The notes beneath the pieces were generated by a model. The model worked only from the letters and a program-made list of their open reading frames with translations, made no database searches and was not told where the DNA came from. From Adiantum capillus-veneris (taxonomy: Eukaryota > Streptophyta > Polypodiopsida > Polypodiales > Pteridaceae), in assembly GCA_014529385.2 (NCBI GenBank), contig CM043959.1, positions 86,101,029-86,165,028 of the forward strand: a stretch of DNA of 64,000 nucleotides. The letters are read 5' to 3'. Shown piece by piece: positions 18,716 to 30,869 of the stretch; position 1 is the stretch's first letter; every line of letters begins with the position of its first letter. The translations under genes and the position numbers were made by a program.

Positions 18716-20810
18716 CTAGAGGTGTTTCTTGTGTTCCTCCAATGAATTAGAGTAGATGATAATATCATCATAGAACACTCCAATGAAGGTTCGATGAGGC
18801 CTGAACAGCTTCTTCATCAAGCGGTTGAATGTGGCTGGTGCATTGGTCAAGCCAAAAGGCATGACAATGTATTCGTAAAGACCAAATGTGGTGCGAAATG
18901 CAGTCTTTACAATGTCTTGATCAACTATCCTTATTTGATGATAGCCACTTTTTAGGTCAATCCTACTGAAGTAGGTCGATCCTTGTAGCTTATCAAATAG
19001 TTCTTCTACCTGTGGAACGGGAAACCTATTCTTGATAGTGATCCTATTTAGTGCTCTATAGTCGGCACACATACGATATGTGCCGTCTTTCTTCTGCACT
19101 AATAGCACAGGTGAGAAAAATGGAGATGAGCTTGGCCTAACCATACCCTTCTCAACTAACTCATGCACTTGCCGCATAATCTCCTCTTGTTGAGCTTGAG
19201 AAACTCTATAAGGAGGTTTGTTAGGCGGTGAACTTCCTGGAAGAAGTTCAATTGCATGGTGATCATTACCTCGTTTAGGAGGTAGCTCACAAGGGATGTC
19301 GTCAATAAAAACATCTTGAAACCCCTTGAGAAAATTGGATAACTCTAATTCCTTTTGGTTGCTTTTATTTTCTTTTGCTAAAGCATTAGGTTCATTTTGA
19401 GAATATTTAACAAAAATCATGTACACGGAAATAGAGCTCTTTATTGACTTGTTGAAAGCTGGTGTATGTACAATGGGGATAGTGTTACCCATTTCCTTAG
19501 CATCTATATACATGTCTTTTTCCCTGAACTTAAAGGAGATTCTCCTTTCAGGAAATTTAACATCGGCAGCCAGGCGGTCAAACCATGGTGCTCCTAGGAT
19601 TACATCCTCATGTTTGAGAGGAGAGATGAAGAAGTCCTCTTTGTCCACATAGCCTTGGACATGAAGTCTCAATTTCCCGATTAAAGGAGTGACTGAAGCT
19701 TCTTGCCCCTTGAAGGCTATGTCTGCGGGTAGGACATCTCCCATCTCGTAGGATTGTATGCCTAGCTTGGTGGCCAACTCTATAGATATAAAATTGTGAG
19801 TAGAACCAGGGTCAAAGAGAATAAAAGCATTATGTTCTCTTAACTTTCCCCAAGCATGGCATAGAGGAGATCCTTTGTGGTGAGTTTGGTGAGTCTCCTC
19901 CTCTTGGATTTCAACCAAGGAAGCTCTAGGAGGATCTTGGTGGTTGTTCTTTTGGGAACAAGCGCGGTACGCATGCCCTTGTTCGCCACACTTGAAACAC
20001 CGGTTATCCTTACGATAACGCTCAAGCTCTTCAGGAGAGAGTTTATTGTTACCTTTGTAAACTCCCTTCTCTTTAGCTTTGTTGGAGTTGCCCTTAGGAG
20101 ACTTTTGGACATTGTCCTTCCCCTTAGGCTCATTGGAACCCTTGTTTTCCGGGGGATTATTATTTCTTTTAGCCCCCGTTTGGAAATTGATTTGAGAGGC
20201 CACCATAGTATGGTGTATTATCGCCGATATGGTACGTGGCCTTTGGGAGTTGACATACTCCGCCATTTCTTCAGTTAAGCCCGCACAAAATTGTTGCTTT
20301 TGCTCTCCAAAATCTAACTTTTTCAAGACAATGGCTTTGAGTTTTAGGTCCCAAAACTTGTCTACATATTTGTGGATGGATTCATTGGGAGAGAGCTTTA
20401 AGCCTCGCCATTCGGTGAGTACTTTGTCTTTGGCATCAGTTGCCAAAAACTGCTTCATAATGGAAGCTCTTAAAGCTTTCCATGTTCGTGGAGCTTCACC
20501 GTTGGCTCGTAGGCTAGACCACCATTGTCTGGCGGAATTTTGAAAGTGCATAGCTACATGGCATAGCTTAGAGGACTCTGTGAAGCCCTCATCTCCAAAC
20601 GCCGCATCGAATTGTTGGATAAAGGCCAAGACTTTGTCCGTAGCACCAAAGGTGCCATCATAGGTAAGGAAAGAGATGCTCTTCCCTCCCTCTTTGAATT
20701 TCTTCAGCTTCGATGACCTCTTCCATGCGGCATAGGATTTCCTATGGCCTCTTCTTTTTGATGGTTCAAAGGTTGCACCATCACTTTCTTCAGAAGGTGA
20801 AGAATTGAAG
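18716..20810 (-). pseudogene. E3 gag core, protease and reverse transcriptase
   Basis: The frame from about 20810 contains gag core (ARQWWSSLRANGEAPRTW), a lysine-rich stretch, a zinc knuckle CFKCGEQGHAYRAC near 19970-20010, protease with LFDPGSTHNFIS (active Asp present), then RT: LVQKKDGTYRMCADYRALN, FSRIDLKSGYHQIR, FGLTNAPATF and the active site VFYDDIIIYS near 18755. The residues needed for activity are intact over 637 codons. It ends at a premature stop at 18716. Confidence 0.92.
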
Positions 20811-21444
20811 AAGGTGGAGAAGAGGGTGACCTCTTTCTCGCCTTTTTCTTGTCTTGATCTTTGTCGTCTTCATCATAGCTTTCATAAGAGGAAGAGGATG
20901 AAGAAGATGGAGAAGAGGGTGTCCTCTTTCTCGCCTTTTTCTTCTCTTGCTTTTTATCATCCCTCTTTGAATTATGGCGTGGAGAAGAGTATGATGGTCT
21001 TCTCCGCTTTGGTGGTGATGGAGAGTGTTTAGCCCGCCGTCTTCGTGGATCCATCTCCGCTGAGGTGGCGGGAGACTCACTTCTTTCTTGTTCCTTCGGT
21101 GGAGGCTCTTGAGTTCTCCTTTGGGAAGGAGATGCATCATCAAGAAGTAAATTCTTGAGCCCTTCGTATGGATTCTCTTCTTCTTCCCGAATCGGAGAGA
21201 GACCTCTTTTGGTAGTCTCACAAGGAGGCTTCCTAGGTGTTCTCTCGTCATGGTGATGAGCTTGGAGAATCCCGTGAACACTGAGCTGCCGTTGCCCTTC
21301 ACTTTGGAGAGATGGATTGCCCATGGCTTGTTGAAGCCTAGAAACAAGATAGTTAACAAGCATTGAAGCATCAATAGTAGCTTGCTCATGAGCAAAATCA
21401 AAGTTATCAACATTAATTTCACTCTCTTTACTATTGTCAGCCAT
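20704..21444 (-). pseudogene. E3 gag N-terminal region, Ser/Arg/Lys-rich
   Basis: Begins MADNSKESEINVDNFDFAHE. After ~90 residues it becomes a highly charged, serine-rich tract with two near-repeats of the type KKKARKR(T/S)PSSP (20800-20960). Within the second repeat, near 20800, a one-base frameshift breaks the join to the gag core: the other frame goes on as PSEESDGATFEPS and leads into the capsid. Probably RNA or chromatin binding by its basic repeats (inference). Confidence 0.8.
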
Positions 21445-21842
21445 TCTAACAACCTTTAGGTGTAAAATTTTTAGATGTACTTTGGCACTTCAAGCCCTAG
21501 TTGCTACTCCTCTTTACCCCTTTAGAAAAAGCACTCAAGCTACTGTACCCGCGGCTCGAATACCATTAATTTCAAGGAATAGAAGAGAGGGTCTTTCGAC
21601 ACCAAAACAGCACCGGCTCCTGTCAAGCTTCTAATAGCTCAATAGTGGTTAAGCCGTAGGCAAGCCCCATAGGACTCCACTATTAAGACCATAGCTCTCG
21701 ACGGTGATGCCCCGTTAACTGCATGAAGGCAGGCGCACTGCAAGGCTGAAAAATCCCTATTCTACCTACTCACAGGCAATTAATAATACCAACCATTTGT
21801 AGCTAGCTTGAGGACCTCCCTTCTTGAGCAAGAAAAGAGAAA

Positions 21843-21860
21843 CCTTGAGCTCTGATACCA
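21843..21860 (-). other. E3 primer-binding site (initiator Met tRNA)
   Basis: The minus strand reads TGGTATCAGAGCTCAAGG one base after the LTR end TGTTACA. TGGTATCAGAGC is the standard initiator-Met tRNA site of plant LTR elements. Confidence 0.92.
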
Positions 21861-21861
21861 A

Positions 21862-23451
21862 TGTAACATTTAATGGCCTAATAACTTATGTGTAGCGGAA
21901 ATTAGCATGAACATAGTGGGCATTTCATTAGAATAGATTCCTAATGAGAATTACAAGAGTGCTCGGGTAGAGAGAGCAACAAAAAGCATAACACCTAGTT
22001 AGATAGCATCAACAATACTTTCAAAAGAGAGAGAAATTAAGATAATGACAACAGTTGAGGACCGGATTTTCATGGAGCCGGTCCCCCCTCCAAAAGGCTT
22101 TGTATTATGGTTTCTCCCATCAAGAGAGACATTGTACAATACAATTCTTTGTGTTCCTTCAAAACTAGCTAGTTCAATGAAGATGAAAGATTCATGCACT
22201 AAGCAAAACACTTAGCAAACACAACTTGAATTATCCCCGTTCTCAGACCCAAGACCTCACACACCTTCGAAGATGGTAAGAGCTAGCAGGGTATGAGAGT
22301 AGATTGAGAGGAAGAAGGAGTATCTTACGAGAAAGATGTACATCTCCTCACATAATCACTCATATTATCATAGCTTAGCTTAGTAATTAGCTTGGTAGAG
22401 GAGATGAGCATGCATTGAAGCTTGGCTCGTGGTTGGATTTGCATCCACATGCCAAGAGAGTGTTGATGTAGGCTTCTATCTCACAAGCTTGGAGTAGGTG
22501 ATGAGCTCTCCATTAAAGCTTGGGAAGAGATAGTGTTCTTTGCTTCACACATAGACTGTGTGTGAGTGTGTGTGTGATAATGCCTTGCACAAATCAGCCC
22601 CCCCTCCCTCTTGGGAGAGCCCTCTTGCTAAATGCTCTTGCTCTCATCCCATTGGACCTCCCCAGGGATAGCCTATCACCATTAAGCAGCATAAGTGATA
22701 GCCTTCTGACATGTGTCCCCCTTTCCCCTTTTGTGAGAGCTTTAGGTAATTAAATAATTAAGCTAAACTCTCATTGGACCCCTTTGCCTCCTGGCCAATA
22801 GGAATCAGGCAAGCCATTGGGCTCTTGAATGCTCATTGGACCCCTTGGGAGACTGCCCAATAGTCTTCCAGGAGACTTAATTCTCATTGGTTTTTTTAAT
22901 TAAATGTTTTTAAATTAATTAAACTAGATTTACTCTAGCTTAATTCTCATTGGTCCACTTCAAGGGTCATCTAATAGAAACTAGGCACACCTTGTGGGCA
23001 TCTGGCCTAGGGAGCTGACATGTGTCCCTAATTCCCTTTGTGTAAAGGGAGCCTGTGTGTGTGTGTGTGACTTTCTCTCTCATCCCCTATCTTTAGGGCT
23101 CGCCCCCTCCCATGTAGGGATTGCAAAGACTTTTTTGGTACACACAAAGCATCCAATTTCCCCTAGGGTTGACCTTTGGACACAACCTTTTAATTTTGGA
23201 ACCTTAGCATTTTGGAAGTCTTAATGGGCTGAACCTTAGGGTCTTTTTAGCCCATTGTTGCACATGGCTCTTTTGCAGATGCCCCCCCCCCCCTTTGGAT
23301 CCCTATTTTCCCTCCTTTGGATCCCTACAGTGGCCGGTCTGCTATCTTCACCAATATTCTAACCTTTTCTCCCCTTGCACTTCCCCACATTAAATGATCA
23401 GTTTAATATGAGAAAGTCATTTAGGAGAATTAGATATTGATTATTATGACA
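21862..23451 (-). repeat. E3 5' LTR (1590 bp)
   Basis: Begins TGTAACATT next to the PBS and ends TTATGACA. The portion 22450-23451 matches the left LTR 8614-9591 almost exactly. No clear target duplication can be seen, because the outer end of the left LTR is lost. Confidence 0.88.
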
Positions 23452-23735
23452 AAACTTGACCCCCAACTTTGGAATTTCTCCAGAGCTTGTATTCAAGGAT
23501 AAACTGAACACATCCTCTTCCTTAGCTATTACCTACTGCCTCTTCTCTCTTTTTTGATCCACAATATCAACACTTCCCTAAATCATTTCAGAAAGAAATT
23601 TCTTCAAAGTTTCCTTCACAATCTTACCTACTTCAAGATCTGATTCATGTTATTCCTGTGCTGGATCCACAATTTATAATAGTACTAGACCCAAGCTTTG
23701 AAAACAATGCTTGAAGATAGGGTCCAATTCTACAC

Positions 23736-24783
23736 CTATGCTGACTTCCTCTTATCTTTCAATTCAATATCAGCCATTAACTTCTCAAATAGGTAGCATG
23801 TCCAATTAACAAGAAACCACTCCTCAACTGCTCTGAGAGGACCATAGGCCTCCTTGGACATGTAGTTAAACTTAATGAGCAAGTACATCCTTTCTAAATA
23901 CCACCTCAATTGTGATCTTCTAAACACTTCACTGCCTTTCAACTGATAAATAATACGTGCTTGTTGTTGGAGCTCCAAACTCCTTCTTCATTCAGCATCA
24001 GAAATTGGATCCACTTTGTAAGTGCTGAGCCTAAGTCAGAATGCAATAGACACCAGGGACTCTGATATCTGCAACTCATTTAGTGTCCTACCCGTAGTGC
24101 TTCTCACATACTCTATTTGAGCATTACACCAATCATTCCAGGGAAGATTAGCAAACACCCAAAGTCCATCAACTTCAAGCATACCTGATTCTCCTCTTCT
24201 ATCAGATCCAAGTCATGCTTAAACTCAAACTGAGGCTCTATCCCTTCTGCTCATGTACTCCTGTTTGTCTCTTCCATAAGCTTCTCCTTTGGCTCCTCAA
24301 TCAAATGCATCTGCTCGATTTGAACCATCGTGCTCGCTGCTGCTAACTGAGGTGATACTCTTCTACTACTGGGCACTCGCATACTCCCCTCAACTAACTC
24401 AGACTCTCTCTGTGTCACCTGCACTCGCAGAGCATTGAGGTGCTCAAGCTGTGTAGAATGCATTTTTCTTCTCTCCCACTCAGGTTGACAAGAATACTCA
24501 GAATCTTCTGTACTCTTCTCTTTCACTCTCTTAGTTAAGTAATTTTCATGCATGCAAGACAAGGCTGCGTCAATCCACTTCTTACAAGGAGAATAGTGGG
24601 TTTCCGCTTTTTTATGCATTCCCTCCTTAAAACACGGTTTATTAAATGACTTAGCTCTGTCATATCTTCAATATGTACATCCCTTGAGTGAGTGGGGTCC
24701 TTGATCCTCAACCTAACACTTTCCCTTATTTTGAGCACTTTGAATATACTGATCTGAATGTCCACTCCCATTATACCACTCAT
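23736..24783 (-). pseudogene. Unknown coding remnant downstream of E5 integrase
   Basis: Minus-strand frames downstream of the E5 integrase read as a decayed protein: MSGIMGVDIQISIFKVL...RLRIKDPTH, MTELSHLINRVL, then with a frameshift HKKAETHYSPCKKWIDAA up to a stop near 24251, and a separate remnant with EAYGPLRAVEEWFLVNW (23736-23978). I do not recognise the family. Its position suggests a 3' ORF of the element; it could also be an older host or transposon fragment. Confidence 0.45.
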
Positions 24784-25029
24784 TCTGATTCTGATCTTTG
24801 AACTAATCTATCAATCTCCTCTGATCTGAACAATTCCTTCTACCCTGTAGCCACTCCACTTTGACCTCAAGTTTTTGCACTTTCTGATTCCTTGCTTATC
24901 TCTTACATACCCTGGTACCACCACTACACAATTGGAACAAACCACCTCTTTTTGCGTAGGCACAATATCATGAATATGAGGTCTTTTCAATCTTAAACCA
25001 TTGACAGGCTTCTGAACGTACGTCTGTAC

Positions 25030-25761
25030 CATACAAAGCTTACAATCTGATTGTATCTTGACCTAGATCCTTAATAATTTTGAAAGAACCAAAGTATCTC
25101 AATTTCAATTTTCCTGGATGGGGCCCCAATCTTGAGTTGTAAAGCATAACCCAATTATTTACTGAATTTTTTTGAATTGAATGTTCGTGTTCACCCAAGA
25201 TTGTCTCCTCCTCTGAATCACTTCAGCAATGTAAGCACTAACTGTTCTATCCTCTTCTAGCTGTGGCAAATATCTTTGTTTATGTTGAATTGATTCCTCT
25301 GGTGATAACCTATTCAACATTGCAATTCTCAAACTGGGAACTACAAACTCCATAGATACCACTGCTTCTAAACCATATACCAATCTGAAAGGTTTCATTC
25401 ATGTTGTTACCTTATAAGTTGTCCTGAAAGACCACAAAGCTGCATCCAACTTTGTATCTCAATTAGTCTTGTTTTTTGAAACTATCTTCTTCAAAATTAT
25501 GACCAACACCTTATTGGAACTCTTTGCCTGACCATTAGCTTCAGAATGATAAGTGGATGATTTCTTATACAAAATCATATGTGTCTGAGTTAGTTCTTTA
25601 ATAACATGATTTAGAAAATGACCACCTTGATCATTAAATAGCTCAATAGGGCACCCAAATCTAGTCACAATGTTCTTATACAAAAACTTAGTCATTGAAT
25701 TTTTTGCATTGTCCTTTAATGCCACAGATTCCATCCACTTGGTGCAATAGTCAGTAGCCAT
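25030..25761 (-). pseudogene. E5 integrase core and C-terminus (decayed)
   Basis: Core motifs: ATDYCTKWMESVAL (first Asp), ELFNDQGGHF (second Asp), TYHSEANGQAKSSNK, where the catalytic Glu expected as VES is lysine, so the enzyme is dead. Then MKPFRLVYGLEAVVSMEFVV, a hallmark of this gypsy group, and a C-terminal YNSRLGPHPGKLKL...YFGSFKI. Frameshifts and stops separate the blocks. Confidence 0.85.
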
Positions 25762-26525
25762 TAAGATTACCTATTTCTTGTATTCTTTGCCCTTGGTTTG
25801 AATGGTCCAATAAAGTTCAAATCCCATTTCTAAAATGGTTCTAGAGGTAGCATAGGATTTAAAGGCATCCTGTCTGAGTTAGAAGGCTTACCCTCTCACT
25901 GACACAATACACATTCTTTTGCATAAGTATGAGCATCCTTCAATATTGTTGGCCCTTGATTCTTGCCTGAAGAATCTTCCTACCTGTTATTTCTCTGGAA
26001 AAGTATCTACCTGCATTTAATGTGCTTCCTGTAGCACCACTGTTTGTTCTTCATTAGGAAAACACCTCCTGATAATCTAATATATGCCTTTTCTATATAG
26101 TGCTCCTGCTATCACTAAAAATGGCTTACTTCTTAAAGCAAACTTCCTTCTCTGATCTGTTGTAAAAGAATCAGGCATCAATCCATCAATCAAAAAGGTT
26201 AACATCTAACCATACCAAGAATCTGAAATCAATCCTTTCATACGAAACAATTCTACATTAGGTAACTCATCTTGAATTCCCACTGCAAGTTCACATGTCT
26301 CTACTCTACTCAGAAAATCAGTTATTTCATTTTCCTTCCCAAGTGTATAAACAATAACAAAGTCAAACTCTTGAAGTAGTAAAATCTACCTTGCCAATCT
26401 ACCATGAAAACGGGGTTTCTGAGTCAAATAGAGCAACACCTGATGATCCACATGAAAAATAATCCTATTCCCGAACAAATAGTGTCTGAATTTGTTTAGA
26501 GCTATACCATACCCAAAGCTTCCCT

Positions 26526-27605
26526 TTAATTACTTTCTGCTGATATCGTCAACCTACTAGCATAGTAAATTGGTCTATACCACCCTTTTAATGACTGTTG
26601 CATAAGTACTGCTCCTAGTGCAATATCAAATGCATCCACAAATACATGAAATGGTAATTGCCAATCAGGAGGTCGAAGAATTGGTGCCACCACCAACATT
26701 TTCTTCAAAATCTAAAAGGCTCTTTCCTGAGCAGGACCCCAAACATAAGGCACATCTTTCTTTGTCAAAAAGTGACACAATGGTGCACTGATATCAGACA
26801 GATACCTTAAATGTCTAGCATGAAACTTCACCTGTCCTACAATCCTGCTCAACTGCTTCAGATTTTAAGGAATTGGAACCTTATGAACTGCCTCAATCTT
26901 CTTTGAATCAATAGCTAAACCTTCTGTAGAAATTATATATCCTAACAGTGTTCCCTTTGTGACAGCAATAACTAACTCGAAAGGATTCAAAGATACCTTG
27001 AATTGTCTGCATCTTTCCACACACTTCCGAAGGTGCTCCAAATGCTCTGACTTCTTTCCAAACACACTAAAGTCATCTAGAAATACCCTCATAAATGATG
27101 TAAGATAGGGATCAAACACCTTTCCTATTGTATTTGAAAATAATGAAGGTCCATCCTTCAACCCAAAACTCATCACTGTATACACAAAGGCTCTCCACTC
27201 TGTTATAAAAGCAGTCTTATACTGATCCTTTGGTGCCATGCTAAGTTGATTATACCTTGAAAACCCATCCAAAAAGCTATACATTTCATTTCTAGCAACT
27301 GAATCTAACAATGTAGGTCAATAAATGGCAATGAAAAAGGATTTGATATAGTGGCTACATTCAGCTTCCTATAATCAACACATCTCCTCAACTTCCCATT
27401 CTCTTTTTGGAACTACCACAATGGGTGATAGCCATGTTGCTTCATGAATAGGTTTAATGAACCCAAACTGTAGTAAATTGTCCAATTCCTCGTTTACTTT
27501 CTTTGCATAATTTGGATTCATCCTATATCTTTGTTGTATAATAGGAATTGCATCCTCTTTGAGATGGATCTTATGTTGAGAAAACTTAGGATCTATACCC
27601 TTCAT
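26526..27605 (-). pseudogene. E5 reverse transcriptase and RNase H start (decayed)
   Basis: N-terminal fingers (HKIHLKEDAIPIIQQRYRMNP, FIKPIHEATWLSPIVVVPK), palm (FLDGFSRYNQLSMAPKDQYKTAFIT, FGLKDGPSLF), active site VFLDDFSVFG near 27070, LLGYIISTEGLAID, then APILRPPDWQLPFHVFVDAFDIALGAVL of RNase H. FLDDFSVFG is typical of plant gypsy elements without a chromodomain. Frames change near 27400, 27310 and 26860. Confidence 0.88.
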
Positions 27606-28099
27606 ATCTGAGTAGTCCCAAACAAAAACATCCTAAAACTCCATCAACAACTTCCTTAATACTTCACAAATTCTTCCCTGTCCTGACCATTTGTGGTTCT
27701 TCTTCAATCCATAAATTCAGTTCCTGAAGTTCTTCTTCTGATATTCTAGTTGGCTTTGCCATTTTCTCCTCAAACCTCTGTTCTGCTGCCACAATGGCTT
27801 CAACTCCTTCCATTTTTCTCCATCAGATGCTTATTTTCCAAAACTGAAAATTCACGCTTAATGATCACTATTCTTGGCAACACCTGATCCGATTCCCCTT
27901 CTAAGCTGATTGTCTTCAGTGCCAATATTATCATCATGTCAATATCAAATACGGGTTCCACAGAAGGATTTGCTAACAAAAACTCCTCTTCTTCCAAATC
28001 TTCCACTTCAGCTGCTGCCAAACTAATAGCTTGTGCCCACAATGGTCTATTTGACTGTTGTAGCATGACTTCCCTTGTAAGATCTCCACCTTTCTAGCT

Positions 28100-28700
28100 G
28101 TTGGGAATGAACTCAATCTTTAGAAGAAAGCATTGGTCAGGCAATCACGTAAAAACACTATCGCAAAAGCAATAAAAATGGTATTTTTGGAATCTTAAAC
28201 ACAGCAAACCCCGGGCTAGAAATTTTCGAAATTGAATTCCGATTACTGGCATAGTTATGGGCCCTAGAAGTTTACACTGTGGATTAATTTAATTAAATAA
28301 ACTATAAGGTTTTAGCAATCATTACTGCAAAAGACTTTTATCCTAAAGTTCCTAGATATTTACAGATAATTGCAGATATTTTTAAAATTAATCATGAAAA
28401 GGTCAAAAAAATAGCAAAAAACCGATCTTGTGTATCTGGGGGACTGTGTGGGGTAGTGATGAACTTGCCCAGGCTGAAATTAGTAGCAGGTGGCACTAGG
28501 GGAAGGCTGGGGGCTCGCTTGAGGTGCAAGTAACTGCCATAAGCATCCCAAGAGCCCAAAAAACCTATAAATAGGTCCCCCCTCTTCACAAAAAAAATCA
28601 GACTCCGAATCCTGGCCATTTCTCTCTGACCTAGAGAGAACTCTACTCAAAAATCACTAGAGAGCAAAAACTCTAATTGATTATTCCACGGTAGTTAGTT
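28100..28700 (+). promoter_or_regulatory. Possible LTR or promoter block, TATA at 28565-28572
   Basis: The plus strand holds CCTATAAATAGG at 28563-28574 in a region of otherwise mixed composition, followed about 25-60 nt on by a C/T- and A-rich leader-like stretch with a repeated CTAGAGAGA word. A gag-like start lies 2 kb downstream at 30640. I read this as the promoter part of a plus-strand LTR element; LTR ends and PBS are not identified. Confidence 0.4.
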
Positions 28701-28849
28701 TAATCCCTTTTTAATTAGCAAAATTATGGTAATTTATCTATATTTTCTTAATTAATTTAATTAATTAAGAAAATTAAACTTATTTACACTCTAAATTACT
28801 CTCTTAATTCTATATACTTTGTTGATTACTTAGATTAAGATTAGAGATA

Positions 28850-30560
28850 TTAATCTAAATAATTATTAAGCCATATTATGACTGAAATTACTCTTTTTGG
28901 TCATAAATTAATGGTAATTATATGAATTAAACTTAGATTAGTATAAAATAATTATCAGAGTTGTATTAGACTGTCAAGATTCTAGGAAAATTATCTCTTA
29001 TTTTTTGATTAGTTTCTATAATTAATTAGGTAGAAATTAGCTATTTTTAATCAAAAACTGGTGGAAAAACTATTTAATTAGCTAAAACATTATTAAGTTA
29101 ATTATCACAATTAGAAAACTTTGTTAGAAACACGAGGTAAATTACTCATTAACAGATAATTAATCTAAGTATTTAAATAAGCTAAAATCAAATGTTTTTA
29201 GCTATAAATTAAAGAGGGAAATTATAAAAACATGCTAGATAATTATGTGGTATTTATTAGACTTATTTTACATGTTAAAAAAGTTGTGATAATTATCTAG
29301 AGGTTAGAAAAATAATATAGCTATTTATCTAAGTCAAATTAAATGAATTTTAACCATAAATTAAAGAGAGAAATTAGAAAAACATGTTAGATAATTATGT
29401 ATTATTTATCACTGTTAGCTTTCATGGTAAAAAAGTCATGATAATTATCTTGAGTTTAGAAAAATAATATATCTATTTATCTAAGTCAGATTAAACTAAT
29501 TTTAGCCATAAATTAAAAGAAAAAATCAATGAAACATGTTAGATAATTATGTACTATTTATCAGAGCTAGTTTACATGTTAAAAAAGTCATGTAATTATC
29601 TTGAGGTTAGAAAAATAATATAGATATTTATTTAAGTCAGATTAGACTAATTCTAGCCATAAATAAAAGGGGAAAATTAGAAAAATTACTTAGATAATTA
29701 TGTGCTATTTATCAGAGTTATTTCACATGTTGAAATATTTGTGATAATTATCTTGAGGTTAGAAAAATAATATAGCTATTTATCTCAGTTAGACTAAACT
29801 AATTCTAGCCATAAATGAAAGGAGAAAAGTAGATAAATTACTTAGATAACTTCATAGTAATTATCAGAGACAAAAATCCTGGTTAGAAAGTTGGGATAGT
29901 TAGGGTTTGCATAGGAAATTAGTTTATCTAATTAAATAGGCCAAAATTCTTTGTTTTTGAGCAAAAATTAAAGGGGGAAATTAGTAAAATTACTTAGATA
30001 ATTATATAAAAATTATCAAAGGTAGAAATTACTATTAGAGTCCAAAGTAAATAGTTCATGCATAGATAATTAGTTTAGCTAATTATCTTAGCAAATATTT
30101 TTTGATTTTGTCTATAAATTGAGAATAAAAATTAGCAAATTAATTTCTATAATTACACGATAATTACTAGAGATAGAAAATAGCCTTAGAAAATCAGGAT
30201 AATTACCTTAATACCAAATAATCAGTTTAACTAACTATCTTAGCTAATATTATTTGATTTGGACTATACATTGAGAAGGAAAATTTGTAAATCAATTTAT
30301 AAGTTAGCAAGATAATTACTAGAGTTATAATACATCAAAATCCATCTAGGGTAAATATCACAGAAGCAGATAAGTAACTCATAAATTACTAAAGTAGAAT
30401 TATGATATTTTTTGAATAGAAATTAAATAAGGAATTTAGTAAAATAGCCCCGATAATTATAAGATAATTATGGGAGAACAATAACACTATTAGGAAGCTT
30501 AAGAGAAAATATCTCACCCAGATATTTATCAAAGATACTTACTTAGTCCAAAAATCCCTA
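28850..30560 (+). repeat. AT-rich tandem array, 152-bp period
   Basis: The word AGATAATTA recurs at 29237, 29389, 29541, 29692, 29844 and 29997, spacings of 151-153 bp, and weaker copies continue at about 30149, 30300 and 30450. Each unit carries GTTAGAAAAATAATATAG, a 'ctatttatctaagtcag' word and 'agccataaatt'. The middle copies are the most alike; the outer ones fade. The array lies between the 28565 TATA box and the gag-like ATG. Confidence 0.85.
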
Positions 30561-30639
30561 TTTTTGGATAAAAGAAATAAGAGAGATTATTCATTTAATT
30601 CTCTAATCGATGAAGTATCCTTTTATAAAGGCTACCACT

Positions 30640-30806
30640 ATGGCTCCGAAAAGGACCCGAGGAAATCCTTAGTCCGATGAGGAAGAGACAACGCACAAAA
30701 GGACTAGGGCGTCCCATGACCATGAGGGTGAGCCTAGTCGTAGACCTACGGAGGAGAGTCTTCATGCGCCAGTGCAGCAGTAGATGGCTGATCAGTTTCA
30801 GGTGGG
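30640..30806 (+). pseudogene. Gag-like N-terminus (fragment)
   Basis: ATG 30640 opens MAPKRTRGNP, then a stop, then SDEEETTHKRTRASHDHEGEP and, after another stop, MADQFQ followed by a GTGGGT that could be a splice donor. The basic then acidic composition is common at gag starts of plant gypsy elements. Two stops within 50 codons show decay. Low confidence as to family. Confidence 0.35.
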
Positions 30807-30869
30807 TTTCCCATTATTCAATTAAGTCTTTAAATGTTTTAAGTTTTTTTATAAGTTAACGTTGCATAC

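Larger units (their letters stand above)
16172..21861 (-). mobile_element. Chromodomain Ty3/gypsy element E3, internal region
   Basis: Minus strand order: initiator-Met PBS (21843-21860), gag with SR-rich N-terminus, CCHC knuckle, protease, RT, RNase H, integrase and chromodomain, then 3' untranslated sequence and polypurine tract. This is the standard chromovirus layout. Several stops of C-to-T type and one frameshift disable it. The whole element spans 8614-23451 with E2 inside. A near-identical fragment of its 3' part lies at 59287-60592 on the plus strand. Confidence 0.92.
23736..28066 (-). mobile_element. Decayed Ty3/gypsy element E5
   Basis: RT, RNase H and integrase are in gypsy order on the minus strand, preceded by a 27800-28066 frame that may be the linker between protease and RT. 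No LTRs or gag are found; the right flank changes into an AT-rich plus-strand region near 28.1 kb. Many stops show this is older than E2 and E3. Confidence 0.8.

Noticed and set aside
22520-23224. Short plus-strand ORFs repeated at 8684 and 9158
   Set aside because: They lie inside the two E3 LTRs, have no domain and are open only by chance; duplication reflects the LTR pair.
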